Shown: positions 25,361-32,990, counted from the stretch's first letter. The stretch is DNA of 34,996 bases from an uncultured Mediterraneibacter sp. (GCA_944376695.1 CALWDM010000028.1:1-34996), one strand, 5' to 3'. Notes: a model not told the origin generated them from the letters alone. Made by a program: numbers and translations.

Positions 25361-26494
25361 ATGCCGGTCAGGGTAAAGATCCGGAAAAAGCTGGACAGCT
25401 TCCTGCTGGACATGGAGTTCCAGAGTGAGTCCCGGCGCATTGGCATTCTGGGAGCCTCCGGCTGCGGCAAGAGCATGACGCTGAAATGCATCGCCGGGAT
25501 CGAGACGCCGGATGAAGGGCGCATTGAGGCGGGGGGCAGGCTGCTGTTTGATAAGGAAGAAAAGGTCAACCTCAGGCCCCAGAAACGAAATGTGGGATAC
25601 CTGTTCCAGAATTATGCCCTGTTCCCCACAATGACAGTGGAGAAAAATATCGCGGCAGGGCTGAAAGGGACCAGACGGGAAAAAGAGGCGCGTGTGCGTG
25701 AGATGATGAGAAAATTTCAGCTCAAAGGGCTGGGAAAGCGTCTGCCCGGCCAGCTCTCAGGAGGGCAGCAGCAGAGAGTGGCGCTGGCGAGGATCATGGC
25801 GTATGAGCCGGATGTGATCCTGCTGGACGAGCCGTTCTCCGCGCTGGATATGCATCTGAGAGACCGGCTGCAGCAGGAACTGATGGAAATGCTGGCGGAT
25901 TATACAGGGACAGTGGTCATGGTGTCGCACAACCGGGATGAGCTCTATCGGTTCAGTGAAGAGATGGTCGTGATAGACGAAGGGCATGTGGCGGCAGCGG
26001 GGGAGACAAAGGAGCTCTTCCAAAATCCGGTCAGCCGGGAGGCGGCGCGCCTGACCGGGTGCAAGAATTTCTCGCGGATCCGCCGGGTGGACGCTCATAC
26101 GGCGGAAGCGGCAGACTGGGGAGTGACCCTGCATACAGAGAGGGAGATCCCGGAGGACGTACAGTGGTTCGGGTACCGTGCACATGACTTTGTGCCTGTC
26201 TGGGGAGAGCGGGGAGAGAATATGCTCCGGTTTGACCTGGAGAGCACCGCGCTTCTTCCGTTTGAGAGAAACTACTATCTCCGGCCGGAGAGACACGGAG
26301 ATAACGAGGAATGCGAAGGGGTCCAGCCCATCTGCTGGTTTGTCCAGAGGGGAAAAATCGAAGAGCTGGACAGCAGAGGAATGCCGGATTATGTGATGTT
26401 CCGGGAAGAGAAACTCCTGTTCCTGAAAGATCAGTGTGAACAGGACAGCAGCCCTGGAATGCTCCGGCAGGACCGGAATGAAATAGAGGAATGA
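25361..26494 (+). CDS. modC: Molybdate ABC transporter ATPase ModC
   Basis: 377-residue ATP-binding subunit: Walker A GASGCGKS (31-38), signature LSGGQQQR, Walker B VILLDEPFSALD and the switch His in MVSHNRDE. The C-terminal 140 residues form an accessory domain that I do not recognise as a clear MOP/TOBE domain. The AGGAGG site lies inside the last codons of modB, so translation is coupled. Confidence 0.94.
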   Translation: MPVRVKIRKKLDSFLLDMEFQSESRRIGILGASGCGKSMTLKCIAGIETPDEGRIEAGGRLLFDKEEKVNLRPQKRNVGYLFQNYALFPTMTVEKNIAAGLKGTRREKEARVREMMRKFQLKGLGKRLPGQLSGGQQQRVALARIMAYEPDVILLDEPFSALDMHLRDRLQQELMEMLADYTGTVVMVSHNRDELYRFSEEMVVIDEGHVAAAGETKELFQNPVSREAARLTGCKNFSRIRRVDAHTAEAADWGVTLHTEREIPEDVQWFGYRAHDFVPVWGERGENMLRFDLESTALLPFERNYYLRPERHGDNEECEGVQPICWFVQRGKIEELDSRGMPDYVMFREEKLLFLKDQCEQDSSPGMLRQDRNEIEE

Positions 26495-26524
26495 AATAAA
26501 GAGTTGATTCATAAAAGAATAGTG

Positions 26525-26553
26525 TTTACAATTGAGGAGTCCTGTTTTATAAT
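26525..26553 (+). promoter_or_regulatory. Strong sigma-A promoter for the MATE gene
   Basis: TTTACA (26525-26530), 17-nt spacer, TATAAT (26548-26553). It gives a predicted leader of about 95 nt. Confidence 0.8.
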
Positions 26554-26575
26554 AACCACTTGTGAAACCAATGGA

Positions 26576-26605
26576 GGGGATATGTCAGAGGCGAGGCATA
26601 TCCCC
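26576..26605 (+). promoter_or_regulatory. Leader hairpin enclosing a Shine-Dalgarno-like GGAGGGG and an ATG
   Basis: A perfect 9-bp stem (GGGGATATG 26576-26584 with 26597-26605) lies in the 5' leader of the MATE gene. It encloses an upstream in-frame ATG at 26582 and part of a GGAGGGG. It may modulate translation or be a small leader element. Confidence 0.5.
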
Positions 26606-26656
26606 TTGTACGGGGCGGAAACAGACAGTATAACAGAGCGTGAGAGGTATGGACAG

Positions 26657-28045
26657 ATGAAAGCAGTGCAGCAGGACATGACGTCGGGGAGCCCGATGAA
26701 GATTATTTTGAACTTTACATTTCCCATCTTTCTGGGAAATGTTTTTCAGCAGTTTTACAATATGGCGGACGCGGTGATCGTGGGAAAGTTTGTAGGCACG
26801 GGAGCGCTTGCCGCCGTGGGCAGCACCGGGACGATCATGTTTCTGATCTATGGGTTTGTCGTGGGGATGACAGCAGGATTTACGGTTCTTACAGCACAGA
26901 AGTTCGGTGCGGGGGATATGGACGCAATGCGAAAGACAGTAGCAGGGGCGTCTATACTGTCCCTGGTTATAGGCGCGGTCCTCACGGCGGCATTCATGCT
27001 CCTCATGAAACCGTGGCTGGAACTGATGAACACGCCGGAGGATATCTTCAGGGACGCCTACTCTTATATCATGATCATCAGCGCGGGCATCCTTGCGCAG
27101 ATGCTTTATAACCTGCTGGCAAGTGTATTAAGAGCGCTTGGGAACAGCCGGGTGCCCCTGTACTTCCTGATCCTTTCCGCCCTGCTCAATATCGTGCTGG
27201 ATCTGGTCCTCATCATTTTCTTCCACATGGGGACAGCAGGGGCGGCAGTGGCTACGGTCATCTCCCAGGGGGTGTCAGGGCTCCTCTGCCTTGTATACAT
27301 AGTAAAAGCAGTGCCGGCCCTCCGCCTGCACAGGGAGGACTGGCGTCTGTCCGGCTCGCTCCTGGGGATCCAGCTCAGGATCGGGATCCCGATGGCGCTC
27401 CAGTATTCCATTACAGCGATCGGCACGATGATGGTCCAGTCGTCTCTCAACATCCTGGGCTCCACCCTTGTGGCGGCGTTTACCGCTGCCAGCAAGATCG
27501 AGCAGGTAGTCACCCAGGCATACGTGGCCATGGGGACAACGATGGCCACGTACGGAGCCCAGAACATGGGAGCGGGGAATGTGGAGCGCATCCGCAGCGG
27601 CTTCAAGTCCTGCACAGTCATTGGCGTAATCTATTCCTGCGCCGCCGCGGCTCTGGTGATGACTGTGGGGAAATATATGACATACCTTTTTGTGTCACAA
27701 GATGTGAAATCGATCATGGATTCTGTAGATATTTATCTGAAGTGCGTGGGCGCGTTCTTCATCCCGCTTGCCATTGTCAATATATACCGGAACGGGATCC
27801 AGGGGCTTGGGTATGGCATCCTGCCCATGATGGCAGGCGTGGCGGAACTGGCGGGAAGAGGCATCGCGGCAAAGATCGCCGCGGCCCTGAAGAGTTATAC
27901 CGGGGTCTGCCTGGCAAGCCCGGCAGCATGGGTGCTGGCGTCCGCGCTGCTGATCGGAATGTATTATTATATTGTAAAGATCGATATCAAAAAAATATTC
28001 CGGGACAAAAGCCCGGAACCGAATGCTTTAGGCGAAGTCCAATGA
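26657..28045 (+). CDS. MATE family efflux transporter
   Basis: Multidrug/toxin extrusion transporter, 462 residues with 12 predicted membrane helices in two repeats. The family start MTSGSP..FPIFLGNVFQQFYNMADAVIVGKFVG and the second-half GTTMATYGAQNMGAG are clear. The start at 26657 has GAGAGG 9 nt upstream and fits family length; upstream in-frame starts (26504, 26582) lie before or inside the leader hairpin and add unrelated residues. It has its own promoter after modC. Substrate unknown; export of a purine product is only a guess. Confidence 0.92.
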   Translation: MKAVQQDMTSGSPMKIILNFTFPIFLGNVFQQFYNMADAVIVGKFVGTGALAAVGSTGTIMFLIYGFVVGMTAGFTVLTAQKFGAGDMDAMRKTVAGASILSLVIGAVLTAAFMLLMKPWLELMNTPEDIFRDAYSYIMIISAGILAQMLYNLLASVLRALGNSRVPLYFLILSALLNIVLDLVLIIFFHMGTAGAAVATVISQGVSGLLCLVYIVKAVPALRLHREDWRLSGSLLGIQLRIGIPMALQYSITAIGTMMVQSSLNILGSTLVAAFTAASKIEQVVTQAYVAMGTTMATYGAQNMGAGNVERIRSGFKSCTVIGVIYSCAAAALVMTVGKYMTYLFVSQDVKSIMDSVDIYLKCVGAFFIPLAIVNIYRNGIQGLGYGILPMMAGVAELAGRGIAAKIAAALKSYTGVCLASPAAWVLASALLIGMYYYIVKIDIKKIFRDKSPEPNALGEVQ

Positions 28046-28185
28046 CCATGCATACCGACTGCATACACAGTCATTGTCTTCTTGAACTTATGTCTGTATC
28101 TTAGCAGGGAATTGTGAAGCGGCTGTGACAAGATATGGAAATAATTTTAAAGATTCTAAAAATTAGATAAAGAGAAAGGAAGGAT

Positions 28186-28255
28186 AAATCATAAGCGGCG
28201 CACATTCTGCCCGGTCCTGCCGGGGCCGGTCCCGGATGTGCGCCGCTTATGATTT
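28186..28255. terminator. Long hairpin with 20-bp perfect stem (bidirectional terminator or RNA element)
   Basis: The arms 28186-28205 and 28236-28255 are exact reverse complements; the 30-nt loop has further GC-rich pairing (CCCGG/CCGGG). The arms end in AAATC/GATTT, so a short T run closes the stem in either direction. It lies between convergent genes. Confidence 0.7.
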
Positions 28256-28268
28256 TGAGCGCGGCCTC

Positions 28269-28332
28269 TGTCGTGAGAAGTTTCTGTTATGAGGAGTTTC
28301 TGTCGTGAGGAGTTTCTGTTGTGAGAAGTTTT
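28269..28332. repeat. Four imperfect 16-bp tandem repeats
   Basis: Units start at 28269, 28285, 28301 and 28317, consensus TGTYRTGAGRAGTTTC. They lie just beyond the stop of the minus-strand small gene. Function unknown. Confidence 0.85.
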
Positions 28333-28366
28333 TCCGAGTTTCTACTGGAGTGGATGAATGAGCGGG

Positions 28367-28705
28367 TCAGGTGGAGTGCCCTTCGCCCGTATCGTAAGGC
28401 GTCTGCCGGACAGTGTGCATCATCTCTTTTGAAGATGTCGTCCAGCGCTCCTTTTCAGACTCAAACCGTTCGAAAAGCCATGCCACTGCCTGGTCCATCC
28501 CTTCCTCTGACAGAGGAAAGGAGCAGCTCTCTTTTTCATCTTCCGGAGTATCTTCAAAACACCATGGCTCCGGATAGATAAAGACAGTGAATGTGGTGCT
28601 GTTTTTACCGTCATCACCCCGGAAAAGATAGCGCATGCCATTATGGCTCCCGGAGAAGGGTTCTTTCTTCAGTCCCCCGCAGGGGATCAGCCGTTTATCG
28701 ATCAT
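28367..28705 (-). CDS. Small hypothetical protein (112 aa)
   Basis: I do not recognise a named domain. It begins MIDKRLIPCGGLKKEPF, has an IYPEPWCFEDTPEDEKESCSF central segment and an acidic/aromatic helix (EEGMDQAVAWLFERFESEKERW). Soluble and acidic, with no signal peptide. The start at 28705 is supported by AGAGGT about 6 nt upstream; longer reading upstream would enter the preceding gene's 3' region. It lies 52 bp downstream of the lipoprotein gene on the same strand and may be co-transcribed. Confidence 0.7.
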   Translation of the reverse strand: MIDKRLIPCGGLKKEPFSGSHNGMRYLFRGDDGKNSTTFTVFIYPEPWCFEDTPEDEKESCSFPLSEEGMDQAVAWLFERFESEKERWTTSSKEMMHTVRQTPYDTGEGHST

Positions 28706-28757
28706 AGCGGTACCTCTCTTTACTTTCTCTGGAACACAGAGTTCATAGTACAGTATA

Positions 28758-29804
28758 TCACTGTGCAGCGATCGCTGCAAACTTTGTTGTCACCAGGTCG
28801 TCATACGGAACTCTTTCCTCCAGCTCTCCTGCGCTCTCCAGGATATCCTGGAGCAGGTCAAAGCTGCTCTCCTCGAAAATGAGGTTGCTCTTCCATGTAT
28901 CCTGGTCATAATAGCGCGCCACAATCGTTGTGATCGTTTCCAGGTCTGTCTCCGGGAACTGCGGCTCGATCACAGCGGCGATCTCTTCCGGGGTGTGGTC
29001 CTGGACATAGTCCATCCCTTTCTGAAGCGCATTGGTGAAGCCCTGGATCACGTCCGGATTCTCATCGATATAGCTCTGCTTCGCGCTGAACGCCGTGTAT
29101 GGGACATAGCCGCTGTCCTCCCCGAGAGAAGCGACAACATAGCCTTTGTCCCCGGATTCCAGAGTGGTCGCGCCCGGCTCAAATTCCACAGTGAAATCGC
29201 CCTGACCTTCTGAGAACGCGGCGGCCGTGGAACCAAAATCAATGTTCTGGTTGATCTCCAGATCAGTCTCGGGATCGATCCCGTTCTGCTTCAAGATATA
29301 CTCGAAGACCATCTCCGGCATCCCGCCTTTGCGCCCGCCGAGGACAAGGTGTCCCTTTAAATCTTCCCAGGTGAAATCCGGCATCTCTTCCCGTGCCACG
29401 AGGAAATTGCCCGCGCGCTGTGTAAGCTGGGCAAAGTTAATCACATGGTCCGTGGCGCCCTCGGCGTAAGTGTAGATGGATGCCTCGGAGCCCATGAAGC
29501 CGATGTCCGCTTCGCCGGAGATGACGGCGGTCATCGTCTTGTCTGCACCAAATCCGCACACAAGAGTCAGGTCGATCCCCTCCTCCTCAAAATACCCTTC
29601 TTCGATCGCTGCATACATCGGCGCGTAGAAGATCGAATGTGCGACCTCATTCAATGTGACCTTCGCAAGTTCCTTTTGCCCCGTTTCTTCAGAGGGAGTA
29701 CTCTCCGTGCCTGCTGTCTTTTCATCCGTCTCCTGCGCGCATCCGGCGAGGAGAGACACTGACAGGACAGCAGCGCCCAGAAGAGATAAAATACGCTTTT
29801 TCAT
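28758..29804 (-). CDS. NMT1/SsuA-like ABC transporter substrate-binding lipoprotein (orphan)
   Basis: Extracytoplasmic binding protein, 348 residues. It has a lipoprotein signal (LSLLGAAVLSVSLLAGC, C22) and a Ser/Thr/Glu-rich linker, then an NMT1/THI5-like domain (NEVAHSIFYAPMYAAIEEGYFEEEGIDL; GEADIGFMGSEAS; DLKGHLVLGGRKGG). The family carries nitrate, taurine/sulfonates, thiamine pyrimidine precursors or riboflavin-type ligands; the ligand cannot be told. No permease or ATPase gene is adjacent, which is unusual. A GGAGGT site precedes the ATG. Confidence 0.9.
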   Translation of the reverse strand: MKKRILSLLGAAVLSVSLLAGCAQETDEKTAGTESTPSEETGQKELAKVTLNEVAHSIFYAPMYAAIEEGYFEEEGIDLTLVCGFGADKTMTAVISGEADIGFMGSEASIYTYAEGATDHVINFAQLTQRAGNFLVAREEMPDFTWEDLKGHLVLGGRKGGMPEMVFEYILKQNGIDPETDLEINQNIDFGSTAAAFSEGQGDFTVEFEPGATTLESGDKGYVVASLGEDSGYVPYTAFSAKQSYIDENPDVIQGFTNALQKGMDYVQDHTPEEIAAVIEPQFPETDLETITTIVARYYDQDTWKSNLIFEESSFDLLQDILESAGELEERVPYDDLVTTKFAAIAAQ

Positions 29805-29842
29805 AATACCTCCATATCGCTGCCTCGTATTGATTCCCTAAT

Positions 29843-29871
29843 AGTATATGAGCAGAAAAACAGAAGGTTCA
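29843..29871 (-). promoter_or_regulatory. Possible promoter of the lipoprotein gene
   Basis: On the minus strand, TGAACC (29871-29866), 17-nt spacer, TATACT (29848-29843). The -10 is good, the -35 weak. Confidence 0.4.
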
Positions 29872-29876
29872 TATAG

Positions 29877-29950
29877 AAAAACTTGCGGAAACAGCGCTCC
29901 CGTCTCCGGCATCAGAGCGTCCGCACCGGAGAAAGACTGTTTCCGCAGGT
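29877..29950 (-). terminator. Intrinsic terminator after the zinc-ribbon membrane protein gene
   Basis: A 14-bp stem (29881-29894 with 29937-29950, one wobble), a loop with an inner CTCCGG/CCGGAG pair, and a run of five T on the minus strand (29881-29877). Confidence 0.8.
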
Positions 29951-29979
29951 TTCTGACAAAGGGGGATTCCTGTTCTTTA

Positions 29980-30921
29980 TCAGTCATCATATTCATCTGC
30001 GTAATCATCTTCAAAGTCGTCGTCATAATCCTCCCCGTCCCTTGACGTGATCGCAAGGATCAGTGAGATTACAGCCAGTACTGCGGCAGAGACGGCAGCG
30101 ATGAAAAGCTGCAGGTCCTCCCCCCTTTTAAGGAACGCAAATACGGCGCTGCCAAGATAGAAGATCATGGGGAGAAGAAAAGCGAAAATACTGTTCGTCC
30201 TTATTGTAACAAAATACAGCAGAGCAGATACAAGCAGGCAGAGTGCAAGTATCGCGAATGTCATACCCGTAACCCCGCTGTCTGTCGATGACGAAAATCC
30301 TGTCGTAAATCCCATGTATAAAAAGTATCCAAATCCAAGAAGAGAGAGGATGCCGAGAATCACGCGCATCGCGCGGAATGCCGGTTCGTACTCATAATCA
30401 TTATCGTCATCATAGTCGTCATATTCCGGTTCAGCCGGCTTTGACGCCGGTTTCGCGGCTTTTTTTCTGTCTGCTGATGCGAAGGAATCGTTGGCTTCTC
30501 TGTGAATTTCTTCACCCGTCTGGCTTTTTTTCCTCCTGACCGGTTTGCCGATCGCCCCGGTGGCAAGCATATCTTCATAGCTTTTTCGGGCCGCAGTTTC
30601 ATGTCTGGCACGAACTTTTTCCGGAGGGATATTACTGTAACGCTTTTGCTCAGGCTCTTCCGAATGAGGACTCTGCACCGGACGTTTTTTTACCGGATCT
30701 TCAGGGGAAAAAACCGCTTTTTTATCTGAATCTGACGGAACTTCCGACTTCTTAGCCGCTTCTCTGGCAGCGGCTTTTTTCGCGCGCTGTCTGTCAAGGT
30801 TCCACTGCTTGCGGCAGTCCCGGCAGATCGCATATTCGTTAAAGACCGGCTCGCCGTTTTCACCGATGCCAATCTGTTTATTCTTTAACTCAAGCTCTTT
30901 TCCACATATCGGACACTTCAT
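29980..30921 (-). CDS. Zinc-ribbon membrane protein with acidic tail
   Basis: 313 residues. An N-terminal zinc ribbon (C3, C6, C33, C36) is followed by a long charged, Lys/Glu/Pro-rich cytoplasmic linker to about residue 175 and an Asp/Tyr-rich patch. Four hydrophobic helices (about 180-295) and an Asp/Glu-rich C-terminus follow. No enzymatic motif is seen; function unknown. Similar zinc-ribbon plus membrane proteins are common in Lachnospiraceae. GGAG lies about 12 nt upstream, and a strong promoter is located just before the gene. Confidence 0.8.
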   Translation of the reverse strand: MKCPICGKELELKNKQIGIGENGEPVFNEYAICRDCRKQWNLDRQRAKKAAAREAAKKSEVPSDSDKKAVFSPEDPVKKRPVQSPHSEEPEQKRYSNIPPEKVRARHETAARKSYEDMLATGAIGKPVRRKKSQTGEEIHREANDSFASADRKKAAKPASKPAEPEYDDYDDDNDYEYEPAFRAMRVILGILSLLGFGYFLYMGFTTGFSSSTDSGVTGMTFAILALCLLVSALLYFVTIRTNSIFAFLLPMIFYLGSAVFAFLKRGEDLQLFIAAVSAAVLAVISLILAITSRDGEDYDDDFEDDYADEYDD

Positions 30922-30964
30922 AAGATCTATACTCCTCTCTGGCTGGCAAATTTACAACACCAGT

Positions 30965-30993
30965 ATTATAACATTTTGAGGACACAAGAACAA
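30965..30993 (-). promoter_or_regulatory. Promoter of the zinc-ribbon membrane protein gene
   Basis: Minus strand TTGTTC (30993-30988), 17-nt spacer, consensus TATAAT (30970-30965); leader about 35-40 nt. Confidence 0.75.
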
Positions 30994-31038
30994 TGAAAAA
31001 ATGTAATCTCCGCTCGAAAGGTGCAGGATATACGCGAA

Positions 31039-31275
31039 TTATGACGAAGCGCCGTGTCTGGAAGAACGGTGCTTTTCATCAGGACGGACAGCCTGTTCCA
31101 CAGCTTCACTGCTCTTAGCCGCAGGAGACATATACTGGACAATTTCATTATAAGAGTCCAGTTCATCTTCATTTTGGGGAAGCGACGGGATCAGTCCCGT
31201 ACAGTCTGTCGTAGACGCGGCATTTGCCAGATAGTCAAAGTTATCGGTCAGTTTTGTTTGATCCTTTTCTTTCAA
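31039..31275 (-). CDS. Small conserved-looking protein with TTG start (78 aa)
   Basis: Starts at a TTG codon (31275-31273) with GAGGTGG 6-7 nt upstream, a good initiation context. The N-terminal 50 residues (FDYLANAASTTDCTGLIPSLPQNEDELDSYNEIVQYM) look like a compact conserved motif, with a single Cys in DCTGLIP, and I believe similar small proteins occur in related Clostridia. The C-terminal part is low-complexity and charged. No membrane segment or signal. Function unknown. Confidence 0.65.
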   Translation of the reverse strand: MKEKDQTKLTDNFDYLANAASTTDCTGLIPSLPQNEDELDSYNEIVQYMSPAAKSSEAVEQAVRPDEKHRSSRHGASS

Positions 31276-31327
31276 GATAATCCACCTCGGTTTTGCATTT
31301 TTCGGTTAGTATCCCCGGGAGAGGAAA

Positions 31328-31355
31328 TTGTATTCCCGCAAAAATGTGATATACT
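31328..31355 (+). promoter_or_regulatory. Extended -10 promoter for the PHP gene
   Basis: TTGTAT (31328-31333), 16-nt spacer, TGA-TATACT (31350-31355). Start near 31362 leaves a 150-nt leader made largely of the 15-bp repeats. Confidence 0.7.
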
Positions 31356-31383
31356 GTTTTATGGCGCATGAGTGCGGCATACC

Positions 31384-31473
31384 GGAGCCGGTTTTACCGG
31401 AACTGGTTTTACTGGAGCTGGTTTGACTGGAACTGGTTTGACTGGAGCTGGTTTGACTGGAGCCGGTTTTGGC
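31384..31473. repeat. Six imperfect 15-bp tandem repeats in the PHP gene leader
   Basis: Units start at 31384, 31399, 31414, 31429, 31444 and 31459, consensus GGARCTGGTTTKACT. Being a multiple of three, the repeat is open in all frames. It would read as aromatic WSWFD-type pentapeptides on the plus strand and KPxPV on the minus strand. Confidence 0.92.
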
Positions 31474-31511
31474 CGGCGGATATAGATAAATGCAGTGGAA
31501 GGAGAACAGAA

Positions 31512-32228
31512 ATGAAGATCATCGCAGATACACACGCGCATACTCTGGCAAGCGGACATGCATACAGCACGATCAGGGAAATGGCGGCGGCAGCCAGGAA
31601 ACGGGGGCTCAAAGCGCTTGCCCTCACAGAACATGCCCCGGAAATGCCGGGCACATGTGGATTGTTTTATTTTCAAAATCTGGACGTAGTCCCAAGAGAA
31701 GCGGATGGAGTGCGGCTCCTGATGGGAGCGGAAGTCAATATCATGGATCCGGACGGGACGGTCGACCTTCCCGAAAAGACCTGCCGGAGTCTGGACATTG
31801 TAGTGGCAAGCATCCATCCGCCGTGCTATGGACTGGATCATACGCGGGAGGAAAACACCCGCGCCTATGTGGAGGTAATGAAAAAGCCTTATGTCAATAT
31901 CATCGGGCACCCGGACGACGGCAGATTTCCTTTTGACTGTGAAACGATCGTCCGCACAGCAAAAGAGACGGGAACGCTCCTCGAGATCAATAATTCCTCC
32001 ATGCGTCCCCAGAGCAGCAGGAAAGGGACAAGAGAAAATATCCTGGCCATGCTCGACCTGTGCAGGCAGTATGAAGTGCCGGTGACGACCGGAAGCGACG
32101 CCCATGTAGATGTGGATGCGGGAAATTTCGCGAATGTCAGAGAAGTACTGGATTATTGCAATTTTCCTGAAGAGCTGGTCATAACGACCGATTGGGACCG
32201 GCTGAAGGAATTTCTGGATATCCGCTGA
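31512..32228 (+). CDS. PHP-domain phosphoesterase (YcdX-like)
   Basis: 238-residue polymerase-and-histidinol-phosphatase domain hydrolase, cytoplasmic. Metal-binding motifs in order are DTHAHT (H8, H10), TEHAPE, an E in MGAEVNI, ASIHPP, GHPDD and GSDAH. This order matches YcdX-type phosphatases. The start at 31512 has AAGGAG about 7 nt upstream. The frame stays open upstream through the 15-bp repeats, but that extension (WFD-rich) is not expected to be translated. Physiological substrate unknown. Confidence 0.93.
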   Translation: MKIIADTHAHTLASGHAYSTIREMAAAARKRGLKALALTEHAPEMPGTCGLFYFQNLDVVPREADGVRLLMGAEVNIMDPDGTVDLPEKTCRSLDIVVASIHPPCYGLDHTREENTRAYVEVMKKPYVNIIGHPDDGRFPFDCETIVRTAKETGTLLEINNSSMRPQSSRKGTRENILAMLDLCRQYEVPVTTGSDAHVDVDAGNFANVREVLDYCNFPEELVITTDWDRLKEFLDIR

Positions 32229-32241
32229 ACGAGAAGAGAAG

Positions 32242-32345
32242 GCTGGCAGAGGAGGGATGCCGACAGAGAAGTGAAAGCTGGCAGAGGGGGACGCCGACAG
32301 AGAAGAGGAGGCTGGCAGGGGGGAAGGGAGGCTGACAGAGTGAAG
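32242..32345. repeat. Imperfect direct repeats of about 34-35 bp
   Basis: The unit beginning GCTGGCAGAGG occurs at 32242 (35 bp) and 32277 (34 bp), with partial copies at 32311 and 32331. It is a purine-rich array between the PHP gene and the YerC-like gene. No gene is present. Confidence 0.7.
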
Positions 32346-32387
32346 AAGGCGCCGCGGAGAAGCGGGACAGAGTCAGAAATAAAATGG

Positions 32388-32416
32388 TGGACTTTAAAAG
32401 TTTAGTGTGCTAAAAT
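32388..32416 (+). promoter_or_regulatory. Extended -10 promoter of the YerC-like gene
   Basis: TGGACT (32388-32393), 17-nt spacer, TGC-TAAAAT (32411-32416). The leader of about 92 nt contains a small GATATG/CATATC hairpin (32442-32458). Confidence 0.65.
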
Positions 32417-32514
32417 ATAGGAGCGACTTGGAGAAACAGGGGATATGCCATACATATCAGTTGCCTGCGACCCGGTCAGATTTTTGCCGCGGGGCTTATA
32501 AAGGAGACGTATCT

Positions 32515-32823
32515 ATGAGTAAGAAGATAAGGACAGAGGCAGTCGACTATCTTTTTCAAGCCATCCTCAGTCTGAAAAATAAAGAGGAATGCTATATATT
32601 TTTTGAGGACATCTGTACGATCAACGAGCTGCTCTCGCTGTCCCAGAGATTTGAGGTTGCAAAAATGCTGAGAGAGCAGAAGACTTATCTGGAGATCGCG
32701 GAGCAGACCGGCGCTTCGACAGCAACGATCAGCCGCGTGAACCGTTCCCTGAACTACGGAAACGACGGCTATGATATGGTATTTGAGCGCATAGATAACG
32801 GAGAAAAGAAAAAAGACGATTGA
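32515..32823 (+). CDS. YerC/YecD family TrpR-like transcriptional regulator
   Basis: 102-residue all-helical DNA-binding protein of the TrpR superfamily (YerC/YecD branch). It shows LFQAILSLKNKEECYIFFEDICTINEL, then LSQRFEVAKMLREQKTYLEIAEQTGASTATISRVNRSL as the helix-turn-helix. Start at 32515 with AAAGGAG about 8 nt upstream; an upstream GTG start would add residues encoded within the promoter. In Firmicutes this family is usually a small stand-alone repressor of unknown regulon. Confidence 0.93.
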   Translation: MSKKIRTEAVDYLFQAILSLKNKEECYIFFEDICTINELLSLSQRFEVAKMLREQKTYLEIAEQTGASTATISRVNRSLNYGNDGYDMVFERIDNGEKKKDD

Positions 32824-32858
32824 GTCTTGAAGACGATTCGGATACTGAAAGAGAAACA

Positions 32859-32900
32859 CCGGAAACCGGCACGGGTGAATGTGCGGCTTCCGGTTTTCTT
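32859..32900 (+). terminator. Intrinsic terminator after the YerC-like gene
   Basis: CCGGAA (32859-32864) pairs with TTCCGG (32888-32893), with further inner CCG/CGG and CAC/GTG pairs, followed by TTTTCTT. Confidence 0.75.
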
Positions 32901-32924
32901 ATGCCAAAATAAAAATGTAAAAAA

Positions 32925-32952
32925 TGAACCGATCCGGAACTGGCGGCGTATA
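32925..32952 (+). promoter_or_regulatory. Possible ECF-type (autoregulated) promoter of the sigma factor gene
   Basis: TGAACC (32925-32930), 16-nt spacer, CGTATA (32947-32952), close to the Bacillus ECF consensus TGAAAC-N16/17-CGTA. An overlapping sigma-A reading with TATATA as -10 is also possible. Confidence 0.5.
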
Positions 32953-32990
32953 TAAGGTGAAAAGAGAGCAAAGGAAGTGGAGGTGAGGCT

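Larger units (their letters stand above)
28046..28366. other. 321-bp intergenic region with large hairpin and 16-bp repeats
   Basis: No gene is visible. It contains a 20-bp perfect hairpin (28186-28255) and four 16-bp repeats (28269-28332), and it separates the plus-strand MATE gene from convergent minus-strand genes. Confidence 0.6.

Noticed and set aside
26504-26656. 51-residue N-terminal extension of the MATE protein
   Set aside because: It overlaps the predicted promoter and leader hairpin and is not part of the family; ATG 26657 fits.
31384-31473. CRISPR array
   Set aside because: The repeats are contiguous 15-bp units without spacers and there are no cas genes nearby.
31359-32105. Minus-strand frame with KPxPV proline repeats opposite the PHP gene
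   Set aside because: The repeat peptides are the complement of the 15-bp array and the rest is antisense to a well-supported PHP protein; no initiation signal.
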